A stretch of 64,000 bases of DNA from assembly GCA_025093985.1 (NCBI GenBank), contig JACAAK010000003.1:3782001-3846000 (forward strand), written 5' to 3'. Position numbers and translations under genes: made by a program. The notes beneath the pieces are model-generated. The model did not search any database. It was not told the DNA's origin and saw only the letters and a list, made by a program, of their open reading frames with translations. Source of the DNA: Calvatia gigantea. Lineage: Eukaryota > Basidiomycota > Agaricomycetes > Agaricales > Lycoperdaceae. Positions 46,842-58,600 of the stretch are shown in pieces (within the stretch, counting starts at the first letter, position 1; each line of letters begins with the position of its first letter).

Positions 46842-48926
46842 TTACGGACTGCTCTCCCGTACACCGATTGTAATTCTACGCCGGTACAATGATTTCAGTT
46901 CTCTGATTTCACTCTGGATCCAATCGCTCCCAAGTGCAGCATAAACTGTGGCTCGCTTTAGATGGTCGTGAGCCAAGAGGTCAAAAATCAATCGTTTTGC
47001 TGAACCCGGCCAATCAACTTTCTGCTCCAAGAAGGCGGACGAAAACATATCTCACCATCCTCCAGGTTATTCCATGGATGGTGCGGGAAATGAACGCCAC
47101 CATATATAATTCGCTCTTTCAGGCGCGTATCCCGACTCCCGGTACTAAATCCGGAACTACTACTGGTAGTTTCAGATTCCTGAGGCTGGGGTTTATCTGA
47201 TTCATTGTCGAAGGGGTGATATCCTCTAGCATACCATGAAGTCGTTAAAAAGCAGAACGAGATTTTGGGAAGTACTCACGCAAGCATCACGTAAAGAATG
47301 ACCCCAGCGCTCCAACAATCCGCGGGCATCCTGTGAGAGTGGGTATGACGAGGAAGAAACAAGTGATGTCGGTAGTTACCCGATGTATTTGAGGTGTTTG
47401 TGATCTAGGGCGAGCACCCCCTCCGGCGGGAGATATGAAACCGTCCCACAAACATTGAACGTTTCCTGGTAGGCGTTCGGCCTTGCTAACCCGAAATCAG
47501 CTATCACAATTCGTGGGTAAGGCCCAGGTGCATGTAACAAAATGTTTTCAGGCTAAGCACCAAAGAAAGGTTAGCGTAACATCCGGAACAAAAATTTAAA
47601 TGTTATAAATTCCTTGAGGTCTTATATGGATGAGCATTGTGTGTATCATACAAGGAAAGGAGAGCCACCTCGATGTGAGATCATCAGATCATGTAAATAG
47701 CGTAACCCTTCGAGAAGTTGGTACATGACATATTTTGCCTCCGCTTCACAGAGAGGATTTCCTGCACCCATCGGCCCGGTGATATAGGTAAACAAGTCGC
47801 CCCCGGTACACAATTGAAGAAAAATGTTGCTTCGCAGCTTGAGCAAAAACATGCTTGATAAAAAGTCAGGGTAACTGACATAAATCTGTCGTCCTGCTCA
47901 GTATCATATATCTCATTGATATTAGGCTAGTCAATAATTGCTGAGCTATCAATATGGCAGGTAGAAGACGAGAATGCTTACATGCTTGAGCTTTATTAGC
48001 ATTTTCACTTCCTTCATGACTTGTTCGACCTCGCTGTCTTTTCGCACCTTGATGCTCTTACATGCAACTTGTCTATGCCGAGGTGGATCCAGCGCGAGGT
48101 GCACCGTAGCAAAGGAGCCAGTCCCCAGACACTGAGATGTCACGACGTATCTTCCCAAGCGCTGGGGGATGTCAGCCTCCGGCCATGCGATACTTGTTCA
48201 ATTAACCTTCTGTACTACTTGTGACGGAGGGGTTGCGTCGAAAATCGTTCTTTTTTCTTGTGGCTCTCGGATAATATGATGGCAAATGAAGTCTATGCGC
48301 TCATTATCAAGTAGCGAAGCACAAACTGAAGGTCTACACACCAATATGATCTGGGAGACCGAGAACATCGCCATTCATGAGTATGACGGCACTTTTTTCA
48401 ATGTGTTGACCGTTATATGTTATGCCATTACGAGACAGATTCTACAAGAACAGTTCAAGTTACATTGACTTAAAAAAAGGGGGAATACTCACCTGACAGG
48501 AAACAATCACGCCTCCGGTCGGTGACCTCACCCTAGGATTGGAACACATAAGAACTGAAGGGGCCAATTACACACGCAAACCTCACGCATATAGTTTACA
48601 ATGGACACTAGAGATGGCGGGGTGGCTGATCACGTATGTACTGCGCGTAAGTCAGCTCCAAGCTCCGAACCACGAAGAAAGGTGCTCTTGCCAGAGTTTA
48701 GCGTTTCTTCCGATTGTGGCGGGGCGCGTGAAACCCAGTATTATTACTAACGGAAAAGAGTACAGTAATGAACCGGAAAGGTTGAACAGGGACTGTTACA
48801 TTCTCTGTATCCTTGCCAATTGGTGACAAGTTTGGCGCATATATCGTCGTCGCCGGTTGAGGGAAAAGCAGAATTAGAGGGAAAGCGCAGAGATTTCGTC
48901 TGACTGATAGGCAAGTGGGGGTGCAT
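46842..48926 (-). CDS. cds1: FHA-domain Ser/Thr checkpoint kinase of the Rad53/Cds1/Chk2 family
   Basis: Replication-checkpoint effector kinase. Fourteen exons: 48926-48800, 48746-48692, 48640-48587, 48532-48493, 48441-48342, 48265-48207, 48161-47982, 47926-47880, 47829-47669, 47620-47613 (8 nt), 47552-47380, 47330-47280, 47225-47056 and 46999-46842 (460 aa). The FHA domain has IGRNAKLC, VISHPAISSVHCKLYAV, NLSRNGITYNGQHIEKS and LMNGDVLGLP. The kinase has GTGSFATVH, VACKSIKV, ISHRDLKPENILL, IADFGLARP, VCGTVSYLPPEG and DCWSAGVILYVMLA. FHA followed by one kinase domain is the Cds1/Chk2 layout. An SQ site lies at the N-terminus. Two introns are non-canonical: 48641-48691 has a GC donor and 47553-47612 appears to have a GA donor. 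The start could be 48983. Confidence 0.88.
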
Positions 48927-49154
48927 TGCAAGAATAACTGCAGGAAAGACAATCGCGACCACTGGCGTCAGCGTTAGCGTCAACTGCGAGGTATAGTAGC
49001 GGTGAAAGTAGACTGCATCGACGCCAAAAAATCCGAGGGACTATTTATAGTTCGCGAGGTTCTCAGGGTCAATAGCCTCATCAAGTCTCGAAAGTCAATC
49101 TAATGTCTTGTCTCTACTTAGAGCGGTGGCATACATACATTCAGTATAACGCCG

Positions 49155-51529
49155 TTAATCATATCCCTTTCCACTCCGCTGTTTTACTCGCTTCGCCTTC
49201 TTGTGATGCTTATTCCCAGATCCGGCGTTTTCCAATACTGAGACGATGCGTGCGTTTTTGAATCCCAAAGGCGTCCCATCGTCAGTCACAAGGTTCTGAT
49301 GAGGATAGAATTTGGCTCTTGAGAAGCCTTGACCGGTTTTATTTCGGCCTCGTATCATGGGACGAGCTGCCAAAGACCCACGTCCAAAGAAATCGTCGTC
49401 GATGACGCTTGATTTCAAGCCCTGGATAACTTGACCCGGTGGGATACTTTCCGTAGGGACCACGAAAGTATCCGAGTCCTTTCCAACACGAGTAACAGGA
49501 GCTTTCTTCTTCCCTACTGCTCGCATAAGCACAATTTCTCTTGTCTTCTCATTAAACGAGTCACGGTCGGTCTCGGGAGGCGGATGGCAGTAGAGTAGCT
49601 TGGCGTTGACATAATCTTTTAAGATGTATCGGGCAGCGCGAGCTTCGTCTGGATTGCCTTGGCTTGAGCGCATGTAGCCTCTCGCAACTGAACAAAATGT
49701 TAAGGGATTACCAAATAATGGGTATGACTACTTACTGGCATATGCTATGAGGAGGTCCTGTCCTGCGATTCTTCCATCTCCGCCGTCCTCTATGCTCCGT
49801 GTCTTAATGGACAACCCGTAGACTGCTTCAAGTATTTCTTTTGGTATCCGCTTAACAACGAGGGCAATAGGTGCTGTATACTCTCTCATCTGATCAATCG
49901 GAAGAACCCCGTCGCAGATTAGATCGGCCTTCGTGGTGGCAAATTGAGGGAAAACTAGACCGGGGCAATCGCAAAGGATGATGGAGTCGGATAAGTGGAT
50001 GGTTTGAAAATGCTTCGTCTTTCCAGGTGTCGATGACACACTGACTTTCTTCTCTCCAAGAAGCGAGTTGATCGTGCTCGATTTTCCAACGTTTGGATAC
50101 CCCACAAGACCGACGATCAACTTCGCCGGAACCTTCCCTGACGCATCAGCGAAAGCTGTATCTCAATTAGAAAAGTGTAAATGTAGCGTAAAAGGCGAAC
50201 CCACCCGACAGTGGGGGTGCTTCCTTCAGTAGTAGATCCTCCAGCTCGAGGACCGATAGCACTCGAGCCCTGGAATCTTGGCCAACCTCCTCGTCCTCTT
50301 CGGCAGAAAAGTAGTTTTCATCGCTTGATGAATCGTCCGGGTCATCTTCCCACTCGTCGCCTGATACAGGGGGAGTCGATCCGGGCTCTTCCTGGTCGGT
50401 TTCTCCCTTTTCACGTTCATGGTCCTGTGGTTCGGTGACGTTGGCCAATCCTTCACGATGGTTCCCACTGCTTTGCTGTGGGGCGTTTTCAAGAGCTTCC
50501 CTTCGTGCTTGTTGCAAAGCTGCAGCATTAGCTGCGGAGAAAAAAGCATAGCGAACTCCCTGTGAATCAAAGTAATCTGCCCAAAGGCGGCTAAGATACA
50601 GTCATCAGCTACTAGGCACAGGAGATGGCGCCATAAACGTACCGTTGTTGCGACGTCAGCAGGTCCGCCTTGTTTATCAAAAGCAAACTCTTTCTTTTCC
50701 CCTTTCCTGTGCCAGCTTCGCCCTCAGGTCCCTCGACGTCTAGAACGTAGTCCTCCAAGTCTTCGCAGCGGAATCTCAACGGGTTGCGTGCATCCACAAT
50801 TTGGACAACGAGGTGAGAACGTTCAAGCACACGCCATAGCTGTCTCCATACTTCCAGGTTGCGTTCAAAAGGTGTAAGTAGAAAGCCCTCAGTCTCTTGC
50901 AATCTTATCCCGTCGGGTGAGCTTCTGATGCCAGTCAACCTACTGGTAATAACTTACTCGGCGAGACCTCTCCTCCATTCCAAGAATGCGGCTTTTTCTT
51001 GTCTATCCAACTGAGCCGACGTCACTGCCTTTATCCAGGGTGGTCTCCTCGGTACACGCAATCTTTTCTTATTGGCTTCCTGTTTCTTCAGAACATTTGT
51101 CTCCTCTTGTTCGGTAAGAAGATAAGGGTTCTGGAGTGATGTAACGGACTGTTGGATTATTTTCACATTTCTTCGCTCTTTCAACATGAATATCTTCGGG
51201 TGATATATATGTAATGAAAACCTACCGGCGGTGAAGTCTGCCCCAGCTAGTTCGGCCGTGTTGAAGAATTCGTCGAGATCCCTTTCCTGTGTAACTGATT
51301 TCAGCCGGCTCGTCGTGTCAACGTCTACCGAGTACTACCAAATGATGAGTATAGTGGTGAGCGACAGAAAAACTATGATACTCACATTCCCTGTCTCCTG
51401 CATCCTTCTGGCATCTTTAATTTTACGATTGATAATTGCACGACCAAGACCACTGGGATTGAGATCTCGTCTCGGTGGCTGTAATGGACATCAGAGGACA
51501 CCTCGACGTAAGATTCGTATACTTGCCAT
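49155..51529 (-). CDS. lsg1: Large-subunit GTPase Lsg1 (circularly permuted)
   Basis: Cytoplasmic GTPase that releases export adaptor Nmd3 from 60S subunits during late ribosome maturation. Eight coding exons: 51529-51527 (ATG only), 51478-51386, 51334-51226, 51177-50958, 50903-50643, 50590-50205, 50155-49736 and 49687-49155 (674 aa). The N-terminus MPPRRDLNPSGLGRAIIN is family-typical. The G motifs are permuted: QIVDARNPL and LLINKADLL (G4) come before GLVGYPNVGKSSTINSLLG (G1) and DCPGLVFP (G3). An acidic insert lies between G4 and G1. The C-terminus is basic (HHKKAKRVKQRS). The first intron (51479-51526) must use a GC donor directly after the ATG; the GT three bases further on gives the wrong frame. 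Confidence 0.94.
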
Positions 51530-51671
51530 TGTTGATTGAAACAATAAGTGATATCTGGAGGGTGAAAGCTTTGAATCAGGATGATTCTGAATCCGCATCA
51601 TTACTCTTAGTCAGTTCTGGAAGGCGGATGGTTCACCGGGCCGAATGTGCCGACCTCTCCAATATTAAATA

Positions 51672-53785
51672 TTAATGGAATGGGTGAGGACCGGTCCATT
51701 TGTGGTACTGCAGAACGAAAGCGACCAGATACCATCCAAAAAGTATACAGTTATTGTTTTGCTTCAAGGGTGTTCCACATAGGTACGAATATCGTGTATT
51801 ACCGTACAATTCATAATTAAGGTTTACATACGTGTTCGTAGAAGTTCCCCAGGTGGTACTCGTACTCAAGGAAGGTTTGGCCGGACTAAAAAGTTGAAGT
51901 CAGGTCCAGGTTAGGAGTGCGGACGCAAACCCGTGTTACTCACTGGCCTGAGTCCACAGCGGTTGGTCTGAACCATTAGAATTGGGGGTGAGAGTCAACA
52001 CATAGGTCGTGTCGAAAGAGCCAGCGCTCCAGGCGGTGAATCCGGCAATCGAGGCAGAGTTGGCTTTGATGAACGCGAGTTGTGAGTTCAAACTGTGCAG
52101 GTGGTCTCAGGCAGGATAAAAAGCGATATAACTAGCAGCGGCGTACGCGGTGATGCAAGAAGCGGTGTTGCCACCACCCGTCTCGCTAAGGAGGGCCTGC
52201 CTGTTACCGTTAGCCTTGAGGAAGTTAACGAGGTTCTGCATCACAGAGACGTTGTCCTGAGTGAAATTCAGAAACAGTGATCGGGTCAGAGAGAGTCGGG
52301 TCTACCGTGGTGCACTCAGCGTGTGTTCCGCTATTGTCACTGTCGAGGTACTTATGGACTACAGAATCATCAGCTTTTCATTTAAGCCGAATATGCGGGT
52401 GAAACATACCATCGAAGATTAACTTACTAGTTCCGCCAGCAGGATCCGTGACCCTGACAAGTTGTGGCCCAGCTTCAGTGGGGAATGCCTGAGCGCTAGA
52501 CCAGGAGGAACCTGAAGACCTTTATGAGCGGCTCATGAAACTCTGAAAGAGATAGTGAGCCCTTGCCTGGGAGCAGAATATACTGGGAAGTCGCGCCTGC
52601 AGCACGGATGGCATTCACAACCTCTTGGACGGTAGCAACCCAAGTTGAAACGTTGGGAACATCGTGGGGCTCATTCATGATGCCGAACTATACCGGCATT
52701 TAGCAGTACGACGCGTTTTTAAGCAATGCCTCACGATGATTTTAGGGTTGCTCTTGTACTTAGCAGCAAGCTGCGACCACAAGCTGGCATATTGAGCATT
52801 AGTAGGTCCTCCTTGGCCGATGATTTGTCCGTTCCAGCGGGCATAATTATGCTGTTATTGAAGTAAGGATCAAGAGGGGAATTTTAAAAAAATGTGGCGC
52901 ACGAGGTCAAGGATGACCCAAGGATTGCTCCCGGAGTTGAGGGCCGCGCGCACGGTGGCATCGTAGCGGTTGAAGAAGTTGCCATCGATGGTGCCACCAA
53001 CAGTCGGTGTCATCAATTGCCAGGCTGGATATGGAGTCAATAATCAGCGTAGATTTACACAGCGAGCCTACTCACCAAAGGCTAATGGTTAATGGTAGCC
53101 AGTAAGTCAGGTAAAATAGGGCAATTTAGTTGCAAGCGCTCATACTTACGAATTCGGAAGGCATTAACGCCTTGCTGCGCGAAATGAGCAAATTGTTGGA
53201 CGGGTGGGTCTACTCCTGTCCCTTTGAAAGAACCGTCCGTTGACTTAAAAAAAGTTTGAATGTCATCGGGATGAAGGGGTCGAAACCCACTCACGACAGT
53301 GAAATCGTAACCGGCCATGTTTACGCCTCCTAGGAATGGGAGACCTCCGGGAACGGGGGTTTGGCTGGGACCTGGCGAAGTTGTAGTGGTGGTGGTCGGC
53401 GCGGTTCCAGGGAGGCATTGGTAATACCCTTTGGGGATGGTTCAAGGGTCTGAGCTTCCACGCAACGATGGGTGCTGACATACAGTCGTTCAGCTTGGTG
53501 CAGACAGCTCCTGTGACACAAGTTGTTCCGCCGGCTAAAGTAGACATGGAATTAGTTTGTTTTGGTTGCAGTGGATGGATAGGCGTACTCCAGCCCATAC
53601 CGCCGCCTAGCGTTATCATGATAAGTCAATATATGAAGCTTCAAAGTGATGTCGTCTTACATTGAGCGTAAAGCTGCATTCCATTTCAGCATCGTAAATA
53701 TGCAAAAGCATACACACATTAGACTTACAGGCTGTTGTGCAAGAGCATAGGATACAGCGACAAGAGTGACAAGAAGGGACTTCAT
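51672..53785 (-). CDS. Secreted endo-beta-1,4-glucanase, N-terminal CBM1 plus GH5 (Cel5A/EG II type)
   Basis: Cleaves internal cellulose bonds outside the cell. Fifteen exons: 53785-53729, 53673-53661 (13 nt), 53606-53589 (18 nt), 53534-53484, 53428-53295, 53243-53150, 53081-53076 (6 nt), 53024-52903, 52851-52735, 52687-52567, 52511-52410, 52358-52306, 52256-52147, 52092-51940 and 51885-51672. Signal peptide MKSLLVTLVAVSYALAQ, then CBM1 (LYAQCGGMGW, GGTTCVTGAVC, YYQC), a Thr/Pro linker, and the GH5 domain: GVNAFRIPFAWQLM, LHNYARWNGQIIGQGG, acid/base Glu in GIMNEPHDV, FDVHKYLDSDNSGTHAE and nucleophile Glu in LLSETGGGN. The intron 52512-52566 has a GC donor (GCAAGG). The C-terminus beyond DQPLWTQ is uncertain, as the last exon codes an unusual tail of about 70 residues. 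Carbon-source induction is expected for the family but not shown here. Confidence 0.94.
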
Positions 53786-54739
53786 CTCCGAACCTGGATA
53801 TTCAACAGAATCGAATCTGTCATTTTATACAATTCGTTGTGGGACTATCCCGGAAATATTGTCCCCAAAGAGGGCCAACAGCATGATAACGATATTAGCT
53901 GTAACACCCAATCGTTTGAAATATGAGTCGCGGCCGAGGTTGTGGGGTGCCATTTCGCCGAGAAGTGGCCATTTTTGGACCTGTGACCATACGAAGGTTG
54001 TTCGAATTTTATCAAGGTCGCGCCGACGTGGCGGTAGAAGGCAGTGGAGTCATACATCGTGGCTCAAAATGTTAATATGACGGCGCTTTGGTACCTAAAA
54101 GTAAAACAATTTCATCCAACTCAGAACAAGTGAGGGAAGTTCAGAAAACAGGCAAAGGCAAAGCTCCTTCGTGGGAAATGATGTGGCAGGATCGTTATGT
54201 AGGTACCTTCGGAGGTATTGTCGGAGATTCTCCTTGGTAAAGCCATGTCGAAACATCTTCCACTACTTTCGCTTTATCGCGACTACCTGAGGACAATCCG
54301 AAAGCTACCACACGTTTATCTTCGGTAAATTTTGTCTTTGTTGTTGTCCGTCTGTGAGCTAACAAGGCACCAGTCAGTTTTACCGGCTTAAAGTTCGAGA
54401 TGACATGGAAAACCTCAGAGAAACTAAACCTTGCAATCTACAAAAGAAAAAGTATAAGCGTATATCTAAGGTCTTTCCCTTCTGCCTACATTCGGCCGAA
54501 CACCGGAAACATTGACTGATTATAGGACCTCGGAAGAATGAACCGAGGACTTCGAAGTGATTGGCGATGCTTCGATCACATCCTTGATATCGCATATGGT
54601 CGGAAAGGCAAGCTAAAACATGAACTTCTGGAGGTTTGTCCGTCAGGTCCTGCTATCCGAAAATTAACGGACTCTCTATATCGTGCAGCCATTTCTCTCC
54701 GACTCAAACGCCCAAGTTCCTCCGCCCACTATCCCGCAA
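53786..54739. other. Divergent intergenic region, 954 bp
   Basis: Between the start of the GH5 gene and ATG 54740. It must include the endoglucanase promoter, with the TATA box at 53824-53829. An 86-codon frame from 54538 overlaps the next gene's leader in another frame; I do not call it. Confidence 0.45.
53824..53829 (-). promoter_or_regulatory. TATA box of the endoglucanase gene
   Basis: The minus strand reads TTGTATAAAATG here, with TATAAA ending 38 bp before the ATG at 53785. This is a perfect match to the core TATA element, typical of strongly inducible secreted-enzyme genes. The short distance to the ATG implies a very short 5' UTR. Confidence 0.5.
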
Positions 54740-55405
54740 ATGCCAAGTTCACGTCCTCCAGTCTACCCTACAGAACTTCGTGCTCTCTTGACAAGTGACA
54801 TATCACGTACAACCAAACCCCTCAAACCCTCGGCTTTGGACCGACCACTTACTCTTCCCTCGCAGTTTGATCCCACTTCAGAGGAAGCGTGTTTATTTGG
54901 CGGGCTAAGTAAACGACGCGAGAAAAACATACTACGGCGGTTTTTTAGACGGGAAGTACAAAAGGTCTACCCTCCGCTCGAAGTCGAGGTTCGGGTTGGC
55001 CACCAAGTAGATGATATCGACGTACGAGGGGGGGGTGCCCAAGGCTTGGGCCTCTTGAAAGGCGTTGAAGATATTATCGGTCCGACATGGAAACCTCCCA
55101 AACTCACTCGACGAGAGCGTAAAACTTTAGCCGAAGACGATGCTCCCGTTCAACCAGCTTCTGGACAACATCCTTCACGCTGGTTAAGGCGGAGATACCA
55201 AAGCCTGCTAGGACGTCTCCCTATCCTTGCATTCCTACCAGGGCAAAAACCTGGGGGTGGTCGTTATTCTGTCGAACGTTCACCCAAATTTCTCGGCGAC
55301 ATGTTCAACACTGGTGGTCGGTTGCTCCCTGTCGCGGCGGCCTCTCAACTCGCCTGGTACGAGTGCGTTGCAACGCACTCAAAAGGCAAGAAAAATAAGA
55401 ATTGA
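54740..55405 (+). CDS. Unrecognised basic protein, 221 aa, single exon
   Basis: Open frame from ATG 54740 (MPSSRPPVYPTELRALLTSD) to the stop at 55403-55405. The frame is open further upstream but has no ATG. The middle is highly basic and helical (LSKRREKNILRRFFRREVQKVYPPLEV), followed by PPKLTRRERKTL and RWLRRRYQSLLGRLP, and a Gly-rich end. The composition would suit a small mitochondrial or ribosome-associated protein, but I see no diagnostic domain and give no function. A 5' exon may be missing. Convergent with sec8, stops 250 bp apart. Confidence 0.7.
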   Translation: MPSSRPPVYPTELRALLTSDISRTTKPLKPSALDRPLTLPSQFDPTSEEACLFGGLSKRREKNILRRFFRREVQKVYPPLEVEVRVGHQVDDIDVRGGGAQGLGLLKGVEDIIGPTWKPPKLTRRERKTLAEDDAPVQPASGQHPSRWLRRRYQSLLGRLPILAFLPGQKPGGGRYSVERSPKFLGDMFNTGGRLLPVAAASQLAWYECVATHSKGKKNKN

Positions 55406-55653
55406 ATGGTAGCTACTGCCTTCGTTGGTAGAATAACTATTCGATAATCTTATACCAAATACCCGGGGGATATTATGGACACGAAAGCGTGAGGGTTGTC
55501 CCTTCGGGAGTTGGAGTCGATCCAAGTGGGCGCCTGTTGATATATCCGCAATATGGATGCTCAAACTCATGGAAAATAACCGAGTTAAAGAGTGACCAAG
55601 ATCAGAATTATGTAGGCAAGATCCGAAAAAAAATCGGGTGGCCCGGGTATATG

Positions 55654-58600
55654 TTATGAATCGTCCATGACCAGTCCGTGCAGCTCTATGACATACATGT
55701 TATAATTACGATCAGTAGCTTTCGCGACACCCGCATCACCCTCTGCTGGATTAACACCACACTGGAAATTCAGCATCATCTTGTACTCGTCAAAGGTGAA
55801 CGTCTGCTTTTCGCGTGTTTGTTCAAGCATAGCCTATGCGAATAGAATTTGTGAGGCAGCACAATAGTAGGAGGGAAGGGAATGAATGGTACCTGGGGTG
55901 TCAAAAAGTAGAGAGTGTAATATTGCTTCGCTCTCTCGAACTCCGTATGCTGTTGGTCGTTCGTGAGCGTCTTGATACTTTGCTGTAATGCCAACATGTT
56001 GCGCATCATCTTCTTGATACCATATTCATTAGGTAGCCGCAGTCGGTGCGCGTTAGAAATCAGGATTTTCTCCATCAGGTGCCCAAGACCCGTGAACACA
56101 TAGCTAATGATGAGTCTAAGCCTAGGGAGAAGAAGACGGTCTTTGAAGTTGCGACTTACTGCCGCTCTTTTGGTGGTAGGCTAGTCGAGGTAATATGATC
56201 ACATTGCACCAGCTCGGTATTAAGATCGACGATGTATGGATCAGGTTCCGTTACTTCGTATGTCAGTGCATAGTTTCCCTGGGAGGCACCCTGTAAACCC
56301 AGTTCTGTAATTGGGACCACAATCAGGACTTACATGCCGCATAGCAGCCTCCAGGTAGAATAATGCTCGACATCGGAGGTCAATACGGATGGTATCCAGA
56401 ATTAGCCCAGACAGTTGTTCATATGTCTTGAGGAGTGCTTGGAAGCGTCTGAGGGTCCATTTAGAGCACATTCACCCGTTAGGAGTCGGCAAACACGTAC
56501 AATACCATTTCTCTCGAAAGAGGCAGTTGCAATTCCCCGTCATCACCAGTCGGCGGTGGAACAGGAATATAAGGGGTGAAAGGTGTCTGCAAGGTCAGAC
56601 TTTCCAACCCATTGGGCGACGTGGGGGATAGTAATGAGTCATTGGGTTTGGCTCTAAGTGCACTAAGCTGTTGTGCGAACCAGGCCTAGATATGCACATC
56701 AGCTAAATCGGAAGCTAGCTCAAAGGTAACTTAGAAGAAGAGACGTACCACGCTACGGTATAGGCTTGCAAGCGCTGACAAATTCCTTATTGATGGTATC
56801 AGATCGTTTTTCACGATGGATTTCCGTCCAAGCAGTTCGATCTCGATATGCGTTTGTTGTCGACATAGTTGTTCTTGTTTCTGGACATCTGTCTCCTACG
56901 CAAAATCTATGTCAATTCTGCGCCCCAGACAATGTGGAAGAACACAAACGGGTGTGGCCAGCAATTCAGTTAAACAAGGCGTTATTTCCGATCTTTGTGC
57001 CCACATTGCGCCCAGTGCAAAGCACTGTTCGCCTGATGGCGACGAAGAGGGGACGGTTGCGAGGGTATAGAAACGGTCAGAGCATCGTTGGTAAAATTGG
57101 ATGACAACTCCCAGGATTAGGCGAGCGTAGTTCTCTCTGTGGAAAGGTGTAGTTCGGAGCATTACGCAGAGGGAGTTGATTAGTGCCATTAGTTGGGTTG
57201 TGGCCTGGAAACAATAATTAGTATTAGTATAGGTTGAATGATAAATTATGGAGGATCGAGTACTTTTATTAGGGGTTCGGGTGAAAGGTTCGTGGATAAT
57301 GGGTCAGGTTGGAACGACTCAGGTCCTGTGTAAGTGGTTAGGCCCAACCCATGCTACAATTCCAGCAAAACGAGAACCCACCTGTGACAGCCTGTTGGAA
57401 TAACTCCAGCACCTTCTCCTCCAACTGTGGTAGGTACACTTTCAACACAAACTCATCAAGCACACTACTCGATGCTTTCGCACTCTCCAAACCAGCAGGA
57501 AGCACGTCTATAATCCGCTCCAGAAATGCCAACGTTGGTTGAAAGAAAACTGTGACGTTGAATGTATCTGGTTTTATGAGTAGCTTGTGATGCTGGTCTG
57601 TGCCACCAATCATTCGGTCGTCCGTCAGGTTCATTAACGTCGTGGATGTGACGATGCTTTGCAGAGTCTCGCCGGTGGCGGATTGGACGAGGCCTGGCAT
57701 GGTTTCTTTGAGCACCTTGGTGAGACCCTCCTCATGTGGTTTCAAGCTCTTAGATATCCGTTTCGCGTCGGTATCCATAAATCTGAATACGGACTAGAGG
57801 GTGCTTAATAATCGCCAGACGCTGCACGCCAAAAGAACACGTACCTTTCCTTTGTCTCGCGAGAATTTGCCGCCTCGCAGAATCTCGTTGATTGATGAAA
57901 TGGGATTTCTGCCAGATACCAGCCCGTGTTGTTCGTCTGTGATGTAGTCTTGGATCAATGTTCTGACCTGGAAAAAAATGAGTTTCCGCTTTTCTGAGGT
58001 GAATACAAGACGGCTCGCCTCAGCTTGGACAGGATTCCAAACTTCCGTTAGCGGGAATAAAGACCCTGGTTTTGCACCAGACGAGTCCCTAAAGTCTCTT
58101 CTCTGTCTGAAGCCTCAGCACGGCATCCAATACAGAGATGATATCCAACCACGCACCGAACCAATCCGGTTAGCGACCTCCGAAACGACTCTCAACCCCT
58201 GTGCAACAGCGTCCAACTTGGAGTATAGAGTCCAAAACAAGTCTTTCAATACTTCATGTTCCATATGTTTCGCAGAGCTCTCCAACGCTGATAATCTGAG
58301 CATTGAAGGTTTTACAGGCGGCCCTTTGCTCTTTCCACCTTTATTGGACACAGCTGTAGGTGGTCCAAGAGGAACGGCCTTGCCATCTGCAGCGAAAAGA
58401 TAAACACTATCCGATTTACCCAGTGCGACACCACTACCAGGACCAGCAGTCCCGGCGTTCTGGCGTTTCGTATATTCGGCTCTTTCCTCAACTTCGCCCA
58501 ATGTCGTTTCGACCAAGGAAAACACCTCACCGGGTAACCTCTGTGCGATATTGTCCAGGGCCGAACCAAGCTTTCCTAAAACAGCAAGTGACTCAAGGAG

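Noticed and set aside
47613..47668. Treating the Cds1-like gene as a dead kinase lacking the HRD loop
   Set aside because: All other kinase and FHA motifs are intact and the missing D-L-K codons are present as an in-phase 8-nt block at the right place, so a splicing explanation or a donor-base error is more likely.
54538..54798. Frame containing an L-Y-R tripeptide upstream of the 54740 gene
   Set aside because: A tripeptide alone does not make an LYR-family protein; the frame conflicts with the longer basic ORF and lacks the rest of the motif.
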